Shown: in pieces, positions 58,569 to 64,000 of the stretch
How positions within the stretch are numbered: position 1 is the stretch's first letter
Layout of the letters: each line of letters opens with the position of its first letter
Assembly: GCF_042408815.1 (NCBI RefSeq)
Contig: NZ_JBHOQR010000005.1
Coordinates: forward strand, 1 to 64,000
From: Thermoflexus sp042408815
GTDB lineage: Bacteria; Chloroflexota; Anaerolineae; Thermoflexales; Thermoflexaceae
Length of the DNA stretch: 64,000 nt
Direction: 5' to 3'
Made by a program: the position numbers and the translations under genes
The notes under the pieces: model-generated
Databases searched by the model: none
What the model saw: the letters and a program-made list of their open reading frames with translations, nothing else
Told to the model about the DNA's origin: nothing

Positions 58569-59618
58569 TCAGGGAACCACCTGGATCTCGGGCGCTCCCT
58601 CCAGACGGCCGATGGCCCAGGCTGATTCGCCGGCCTCCGCCATCCGGGCGCAGAAGGCCTCCGCATCGGCCGGAGCGAAGGCCAGCAGCAGCCCTCCGGA
58701 GGTCTGGGGATCATACAGCAAGGCCTCCGTGATCTCATCGATCGAGGGCTCCAGACGCACGTGCGGTCGGTAGAACTCCCGGTTCCGCCAGAGGCCTCCG
58801 GCGAAGGCCTCCGCCTCCGCGCAGCGCCGCGCGCCCCGCATCCAGGGGAGCCGGCGAGCCTCCAGGACCGCCCCCACCCCGGAGGCCTCCACCATCTCCC
58901 ACACATGGCCCAGCAGCCCGAACCCGGTCACATCCGTGGCGGCGTGGGCGTTGCATTTCACCGCCAGCCGGGCGGCCGTCTTGTTCAGCCGCATCATCCA
59001 TGCCATCGCCTCTTCGATCTCCTCCGGCCAGGCCAGATCCCGCTTAAGGGCGGTGGTGATCACCCCGCTCCCCAGCGGCTTCGTCAGGACCAGGACATCC
59101 CCCGCCCGGGCCCCGGATTTCCGCAGGATCCGTTGCGGATGCGCCACGCCCGTGACCACCAGACCGAACTTCGGCTCGCGGTCGGTGACCGTATGGCCGC
59201 CGAGAACAACCCCGCCCGCCTCGGCCACCTTATCCGCCGCCCCCTTTAGGATCCGAACCAGGATCTCCAGATCCAGGCTGTCCGGAAACGCCACCAGATT
59301 GAGGGCGAAACGGACCTCCCCGCCCATGGCGTAGATATCGCTCATCGCGTTGGCCGCAGCGATGGCGCCATAGGCGTATGGGTCATCCACCACCGGCGGG
59401 AAAAAGTCGGCGCTCTGGACGAGGGCCGTCTCCTCGTCCAGCTGATAGACGGCCGCATCATCCGGCGCCTCGATCCCGATCAGGACCGCCGGATGGGGCA
59501 GGGGCGGGATTTCCTCGTGGAGCCGGCGCAGCACGTGCGCCAGGGCCTCCGGGGCCATCTTGCTGGCTCAACCTGCGCACGAAGCCAGCGCCGTCAGGCG
59601 AATCGTCTTATTGTCCAC
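58569..59618 (-). CDS. selD: Selenide, water dikinase with in-frame UGA (probable selenocysteine)
   Basis: SelD makes selenophosphate from selenide and ATP. The frame from GTG 59618 (AGGAG eight bases ahead) reads MDNKTIRLTALASCAG, then TGA (59570-59568), then ASKMAPEALAHVLRRL and the full SelD body (GGEVRFALNLVAFP, GGVVLGGHTVTDREPKFG, ATDVTGFGLLGHVWEM). The TGA is codon 17, where the E. coli enzyme has its catalytic Cys17, so it very probably encodes selenocysteine (A-G-U-A-S-K against A-G-C-G-C-K). The total is 349 residues. Calling the gene from ATG 59558 would drop this active-site segment. No other selenocysteine machinery gene is in the window. Confidence 0.9.
59523..59543 (-). promoter_or_regulatory. 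Candidate bacterial SECIS hairpin in selD
   Basis: Starting 25 bases after the UGA, an 8-bp stem (one G-U pair; GGCGCA/TGCGCC core) holds a five-base loop CGTGC with a GU, as in bacterial SECIS elements. Distance and loop fit SelB recognition, but the fold was drawn by eye. Confidence 0.5.
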
Positions 59619-59718
59619 CGATCGGCTCCTGAAGGATCTGGAGGAACGCTGAGCAGGAGCTCGCAGGCATTGCCCTGGAAAAGTATAACCTGGAATCGAG
59701 CGGCCGTTCCGCCCGAGT

Positions 59719-60534
59719 TCACACCCTTGTGATCCGGGTCCCCCGGATCCGTGGGGGATCCCGCAAGGCATCCCGGAGCGCCCCGGGGCGTCGCCCGGAG
59801 AAGATCCAGACCTCAAGCTCGGGATCCCGTTCCACCCAGCGCAGGGCCATTTCCAGCTTGGCACGCATCCCCCCGGTGACATCGATCCCCCGGGATGCGC
59901 CGACCGCGCCCTGGATCTCTCGGAACCCTTCTGGGGTCAAATGGGGGATCACCTGATGTCCATCCGGCCCATCCGCGAGGACGCCGGCCACATCCCCCAC
60001 CAGCAAAACGCGGGTGGGCCGAAGGGATTCCAGGAGCGCGTCGAACACCTGCTCAGTGGACAGGATCGCCGCTCCCCGTTCCCGATCGAAGACCACATCG
60101 CCCCCCGTCAGGGGGATGAGGCCGACCTCCCAGGCCCGCTGGAAGGCCCGGACTTCAAAGGCCGCCGGGCGCCCTCCGGCCGCCTCCGCGACGGCGGAGG
60201 GTGGGATGCTGAGGGTCGGCAAGCCGGCAGCATGGAAGGCCCGACGGACCTGCATGTGGAGCTCCGCTGCCGCGAGGGCCACCTCGGCGAACCCCCACCA
60301 GTCCTCTAGCCGGGAGATCCCCTCGTGGATACGGGTGCGGGCAGCTGCGGCGTGGCCGAAGGATCCACTGCCATGGCCCACCAGGATCCGCAACCCCGGG
60401 CGTTCCGTCATCGCTTCGCGGATCTCCTTCGCCAGCCGGCGGATGACCCGGAGGCGAGCCCGTCGCTCCCGGCGCTTATCCGTGATCAGCGAGCCGCCCA
60501 GCTTGATGAAAACCCGTTCGCCGGAATCCCGCAT
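59719..60534 (-). CDS. Isopentenyl phosphate kinase
   Basis: This kinase phosphorylates isopentenyl phosphate to IPP in the alternative mevalonate pathway. The 271-residue amino-acid-kinase-fold protein has FIKLGGSLITDK (ATP loop), GHGSGSFGHAAAARTRI with the substrate His of IPK, and LTGGDVVFDRERGAAILSTE and VTGGMRAKLEMAL. GSFGH sets IPK apart from other amino acid kinases. Its partner enzymes are not in the window. It lies between selD and a deacetylase-like gene. Confidence 0.87.
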   Translation of the reverse strand: MRDSGERVFIKLGGSLITDKRRERRARLRVIRRLAKEIREAMTERPGLRILVGHGSGSFGHAAAARTRIHEGISRLEDWWGFAEVALAAAELHMQVRRAFHAAGLPTLSIPPSAVAEAAGGRPAAFEVRAFQRAWEVGLIPLTGGDVVFDRERGAAILSTEQVFDALLESLRPTRVLLVGDVAGVLADGPDGHQVIPHLTPEGFREIQGAVGASRGIDVTGGMRAKLEMALRWVERDPELEVWIFSGRRPGALRDALRDPPRIRGTRITRV

Positions 60535-60570
60535 CGCCCTTCCCCTCCAGGATCCAACGGCCTGCCCGAT

Positions 60571-61611
60571 CTACTCCAGCCGATGGAGGCGGCGGACGTT
60601 CGCGATGAGCCCTTCCACTGAAGGCTCATCGGTCCGAGGGGGCGGACCCAGAGGGTCCACGACCTCTTCATGGCCCAGCCAGAGGCGGAACGCGGCCAGC
60701 ACCCCATAGGCCAGGGCGTCCCGATGGTATCCGCCCTCCAGCACAAAGACCAGGCGCCCCTGGCAGAGGGTGTCCGCCAGCTCCGTGAGCCGCCGGGTCA
60801 AGGCCGCAAACCCAGAGACCGTCATGGTCAACCCTCCCAGAGGATCCCCCCAGTGAGGATCATAGCCGGCGGAGACCAGCAGGATCTCCGGTTCGAAGCG
60901 GCGGGCAGCCGGGGCGATCACCGCCTCGAAAATCCGTTCGAACCCCCGATCCCCCACGCCCATCGGCAGGGGGAGATTGATCGTAGCCCCTTCCCCGGGC
61001 CCCGCCCCGATCTCCCGCCAGTGCCCGGTCCCCGGATAGATCCCCCACTGATGAGTGGACAGATAGAGAACGGAGGGATCCGTATAGAAGATGGCCTGGG
61101 TGCCATTGCCGTGGTGGAGATCGAAGTCCACGATCATCACCCGGCGAGCCCCCAGCTCCTCCCGGGCGAAGCGAGCGCCCAGGGCGATGTTGTTGAAAAT
61201 ACAGAAGCCCTCGCCGTGATCAGGGAAGGCGTGATGGCCCGGAGGGCGGACCAGGGCGAAGGCCCGGCCGGCCCGGCCTTCCCAGACAGCGGCGACGGCG
61301 GTCTCGACAGCCCCGGCCGCTCGCAGCGCCGCCTCAAAAGAGCGTGGAGTCACATACGTTTCATCGCCCGGGAAATTCAGGCCACCCCCGCCGCGTTCCG
61401 CCAGACGGCGCACCCGCTCCACGTAGTTGGCCTGATGCACCCGGTTGAGCCGCTGCAGGGGGATCGGCTCAACCGGAAGCGCCATGGTCTGGTCCAGAAT
61501 GCCGTGGGCTCGCAGGACGTCGAGGATCCGCTCCAGGCGATCGCGGCGCTCAACATGTTGGGGATCATCATGCTCCAGGAAGATCGGATCGAAGGCATAG
61601 GCGACCACCAT
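60571..61611 (-). CDS. Histone deacetylase family protein (AcuC/HDAC-like)
   Basis: The 346-residue protein has the zinc hydrolase signatures of the HDAC/AcuC/polyamine deacetylase family: VRPPGHHAF (tandem His), VDFDLHHGNGTQAIF (Asp and His zinc ligands) and SAGYDPHWGDPLGG (Asp ligand). Many bacterial members deacetylate polyamines or acetyl-CoA synthetase lysines; the substrate is not clear. Two good starts exist: ATG 61626 (AGGAA) and ATG 61611 (GGAGG, used here). It ends 36 bases before the kinase gene. Confidence 0.9.
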   Translation of the reverse strand: MVVAYAFDPIFLEHDDPQHVERRDRLERILDVLRAHGILDQTMALPVEPIPLQRLNRVHQANYVERVRRLAERGGGGLNFPGDETYVTPRSFEAALRAAGAVETAVAAVWEGRAGRAFALVRPPGHHAFPDHGEGFCIFNNIALGARFAREELGARRVMIVDFDLHHGNGTQAIFYTDPSVLYLSTHQWGIYPGTGHWREIGAGPGEGATINLPLPMGVGDRGFERIFEAVIAPAARRFEPEILLVSAGYDPHWGDPLGGLTMTVSGFAALTRRLTELADTLCQGRLVFVLEGGYHRDALAYGVLAAFRLWLGHEEVVDPLGPPPRTDEPSVEGLIANVRRLHRLE

Positions 61612-61811
61612 CGCGCCCTCCGGCATGCGGGCTTCCTGAGAGGAGTTTAGCGGGGATCAAGCGACGAGGCCATTCCGGGGAAGTGAGAAGGGGCGATGGG
61701 TTTTGCTTCCCCCTACGAGGTGGGGATGGTGGAGCGCCCTATGGGGCCATGACCCCACCCGTGAAAGCGCCCTCTGAAAAGCTTGCTTTCGGGCGAACAG
61801 ATGCTCAGTTT

Positions 61812-62774
61812 TCAGGCCGCCCTGGACTCGCTCAGTGGGGGAGGATCCCCATCCGGTTCCGGGTTTTGCGCGAGGAAGGCCAGGAGCTCCTCCCGATAGG
61901 GCATAGAGGGCTGCGCGCCGTAACGGGTTACGCTGAGAGCGCCCGCAGCATTCGCCCAGCGCAGGGCCTCGGCCACGGATCGCCCCTCCCAGAGCGCCGC
62001 CGCCAGTGCCCCGTTGAAGGCGTCCCCCGCCGCCACCGTATCGACCACGGGCACCCGATAGGAGGACACCCAGCGCACTTCATGGCGATCCGCATACACA
62101 CATCCTCGTTCCCCCAGGGTGATCACCACATGCGCACACCCTTTCCCCACCAGGATCCGGGCGGCCTCTTCGATCGCCCGGGTATCATCCAGGGAGAACC
62201 CCACCAGCCCCTCCGCCTCCACCTCGTTCGGCGTCAGCCAGGTACACCATGGGTAGATCTCCTCCGGCAGCGGCGTCACCGGCGCAGGGTTCAGGATCAC
62301 CGTCACCCCAGCCCGCGCCGCCTGCTCGGCCGCCCGCATCACTGCCTCTAGGGGCACCTCCAGCTGCAGCAGCAGCACTCGGGCTTCCGGCAGCCACTGC
62401 TCCAGCCGGGTCAACTCCGTGGCCCCCACCCGGCCGTTCGCTCCTGGGATCACCACGATAGCATTCTGCCCTCCCTCCTCCACCACAATCAATGCCGTCC
62501 CAGAGCTGGTTTCGGGATCGATGGTCACTCCCTCCACATCCACTCCAGCCCCCGCCAGCGCCTGCCGGAGCGCGGGGCCGAACACATCATTCCCTACTCG
62601 GCCGATCATCCGGGTAGGGACCTGTAGCCGCGCCGCCGCCACCGCCTGATTGGCACCTTTCCCTCCAGGAGCGGTGAAAAACCGATGACCCCGCAGCGTC
62701 TCCCCCGGTCGGGGAAATCGCGGGGCCACCGCCACCAGATCCATATTGATGCTCCCCAGCACCAGGACGCTCAT
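61812..62774 (-). CDS. rbsK: Ribokinase
   Basis: Ribokinase phosphorylates D-ribose at C5. The 320-residue PfkB-family protein starts VLVLGSINMDLVAVAPRFPR and carries GGKGANQAVAAARL, ALIVVEEGGQNAIVVIPGAN, NPAPVTPLP, TPNEVEAEGL and the anion-hole/catalytic VDTVAAGDAFNGALAAAL. GAGGGGAACTTC precedes ATG 62774. The start overlaps rbsC by 4 bases (ATGA), so translation is coupled. rbsB is not in the window. Confidence 0.93.
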   Translation of the reverse strand: MSVLVLGSINMDLVAVAPRFPRPGETLRGHRFFTAPGGKGANQAVAAARLQVPTRMIGRVGNDVFGPALRQALAGAGVDVEGVTIDPETSSGTALIVVEEGGQNAIVVIPGANGRVGATELTRLEQWLPEARVLLLQLEVPLEAVMRAAEQAARAGVTVILNPAPVTPLPEEIYPWCTWLTPNEVEAEGLVGFSLDDTRAIEEAARILVGKGCAHVVITLGERGCVYADRHEVRWVSSYRVPVVDTVAAGDAFNGALAAALWEGRSVAEALRWANAAGALSVTRYGAQPSMPYREELLAFLAQNPEPDGDPPPLSESRAA

Positions 62775-63751
62775 GAAGTTCCCCTCGGGCGAACGGGTGT
62801 GGAAGGCACAGGCCATAGGCCCGTCTTCAGCAGTCGATCCAGGCCCACCGCGAAGATAAAGACAAGGCCTTTAATGATCTGCTGATGGTAGGAGGGAACC
62901 TCCAGCAGGTTCAGCCCGTTTCCGACCGTCCCCATCACCAGTGCCCCCACCAGGGTGCCGCTGACGCTGCCGTAGCCCCCGCTCAGGCTGGCGCCGCCCA
63001 GCACGGAAGCCGCGATGGCCTCCAGCTCCAGGCCGACGCCCACATTGGGCTGAGCAGACCAGAGGCGAGCTGTCAGCAGGATCCCGCCCAGCCCAGCTAG
63101 AAGACCGCTCATCCCATATACAACCCCTTTCACCCGCTTCACCCGAACACCGGATAGCCAGGCGAGATCCTCCCCACCACCTACGGCATACAGATGCAAC
63201 CCCCATGGCGTGTGGTTCAACAGCAGGCTGACCCCCAGCGCCACCGCGCCCATCAGGAGGACCGGCATAGGGATCCCGAGCAAGTCCCCAGTGCCCAGGA
63301 AAGTGAACGCCTCCGGCAATCCGGAGATGGGGTAACCCCTTGTATAGACGAGGGTCAACCCGCGGGCGATGGCCATAGTGGAGAGGGTAGCGATGAAGGG
63401 GACCAGCCGGCCGTAAACCACCAGCGCCCCATTCAGGAGACCGAGGGCCAGCCCGGCGACCAGCCCAGCGAGGATCGCCCCGCCAACTGGCCACCCGTTC
63501 CGAACCATCAATCCCGCCGTCATCGCCCCGGTGAAAGCGACCACCGATCCCACCGATAGATCAATCCCTCCACTGATAATCGTCAGGGTCATGCCCAGCG
63601 CGACCACCGCCAGGATGGAGGACTGAAGGGCCACGTTCAGCAAATTTGACGGAGTGAGAAACCGGGGAGTCATCAGGGTCAGGGTCATCCAGAGCGCCAA
63701 AAGAACCAGCACGCCGCTCCATCGCCCGAGGACATCACGCAGCCTGCCCAT
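62771..63751 (-). CDS. rbsC: Ribose/sugar ABC transporter permease RbsC
   Basis: The 326-residue protein has about ten hydrophobic segments and the sugar-permease signature: ISGGIDLSVGSVVAFTGAMT, LNGALVVYGRLVPFIATLST, ARGLTLVYTRGYPI, GGEDLAWLSGVRVKRVKGVVY and LEAIAASVLGGASLSGGYGS. It is the channel of the ribose uptake system. GGGAGGG precedes ATG 63751. It overlaps rbsA by 17 bases and rbsK by 4. Confidence 0.93.
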   Translation of the reverse strand: MGRLRDVLGRWSGVLVLLALWMTLTLMTPRFLTPSNLLNVALQSSILAVVALGMTLTIISGGIDLSVGSVVAFTGAMTAGLMVRNGWPVGGAILAGLVAGLALGLLNGALVVYGRLVPFIATLSTMAIARGLTLVYTRGYPISGLPEAFTFLGTGDLLGIPMPVLLMGAVALGVSLLLNHTPWGLHLYAVGGGEDLAWLSGVRVKRVKGVVYGMSGLLAGLGGILLTARLWSAQPNVGVGLELEAIAASVLGGASLSGGYGSVSGTLVGALVMGTVGNGLNLLEVPSYHQQIIKGLVFIFAVGLDRLLKTGLWPVPSTPVRPRGTS

Positions 63752-64000
63752 GCATCCCTCCCATTGCCAGCGCCAACACCCGATCCGCTGTGGCCTCCTC
63801 GCGTTTCAACTCCCCCACGATCCGCCCCTCTCGCATTACCAGGATCCGATCGCTGATGCCGAGGATCTCCGGGAGCTCCGAAGAGATCATCAGGATCGCC
63901 TTTCCCTCGCGGGCCAGGCGATCCATCAACGCGTGGATCTCGGCTTTGGCCCCCACATCGATCCCCCGCGTGGGCTCGTCCATGATCAGGATCCGGGGTT
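63735..64000 (-). CDS. rbsA: Ribose/sugar ABC transporter ATPase RbsA, C-terminal end (5' end beyond window)
   Basis: The last 87 residues of a sugar ABC ATPase enter from the right edge. The Walker B region PRILIMDEPTRGIDVGAKAE (with D-E-P-T-R-G-I-D-V-G) is complete, followed by the switch region ILMISSELPEILGISDRILV, then the end MREGRIVGELKREEATADRV. The residues match the C-terminal ATPase half of RbsA-type proteins. The N-terminal half and its ATP-binding sites lie outside the window. The order rbsA-rbsC-rbsK is a ribose uptake operon. Confidence 0.9.
   Translation of the reverse strand, partial: PRILIMDEPTRGIDVGAKAEIHALMDRLAREGKAILMISSELPEILGISDRILVMREGRIVGELKREEATADRVLALAMGGMHGQAA

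Noticed and set aside
59558..59570. selD starting at ATG 59558 as a normal, shorter gene
   Set aside because: It would lose the active-site residue and the N-terminal motif, and lacks a ribosome binding site; GTG 59618 with an in-frame UGA explains both sides.

Overview
The window is about 64 kb of GC-rich bacterial chromosome. It most likely comes from a thermophilic, single-membrane member of the Chloroflexota, possibly a Thermoflexus-like lineage. The assignment rests on gene content: recA-recX-rny order, a protein disulfide oxidoreductase, RtcB with archease, isopentenyl phosphate kinase, many secreted proteins with Thr/Pro linkers, and a Tad secretion locus without an outer-membrane secretin. 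The species is inferred, not shown. It is mostly ordinary chromosome, with no prophage, intact insertion sequence or CRISPR array.

Bases 1-9.1 kb (+ strand) hold the end of ftsK, then an information-processing block: nusA, a possible small gene, ylxR, infB, greA, lysS, a Mut7-C protein and a membrane protein. Strong promoters precede nusA and greA, and each leader carries a similar GC-rich hairpin. Bases 9.2-19.8 kb (- strand) hold a MATE exporter, an SH3 protein, a broken vapBC remnant, and a long run recA, recX, rny, a small membrane protein, an M16 protease, a MazG fusion, a DUF192 protein and a LysM/M23 peptidase. A recA promoter with an inverted repeat over its -10 lies at 19.75 kb.

Bases 20-29.6 kb hold an AI-2E-type transporter, a lipoprotein, a 1342-residue cell-wall amidase with several added domains, a WecA/MraY-type transferase, an SH3 protein, the hibernation factor hpf and comF. 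Bases 29.6-48 kb are a surface-machinery region. A minus-strand Tad motor operon (cpaB, cpaE, cpaF, tadB, tadC) is followed by an LPQTG protein, a kelch/DUF11 protein and two divergent groups of TadE/TadG-like minor pilins, then a CARDB-like protein and a G5/beta-propeller protein. Three secreted proteins share an LPL[IV]LR motif, in two cases at the very C-terminus.

Bases 48-55 kb hold plsC, prfA, rnc, tRNA-Gly(CCC), a thioredoxin-like protein, the tmRNA gene, a tandem methyltransferase, rpsU and a small membrane protein with a long leader. Bases 55.3-64 kb (- strand) hold yggT, yggS, rtcB, archease, selD, isopentenyl phosphate kinase, a histone-deacetylase-like enzyme and the ribose genes rbsK-rbsC-rbsA (rbsA cut by the window edge). 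selD reads through an in-frame TGA at codon 17, exactly at the catalytic position, so it very probably encodes selenocysteine and must start upstream of that codon.
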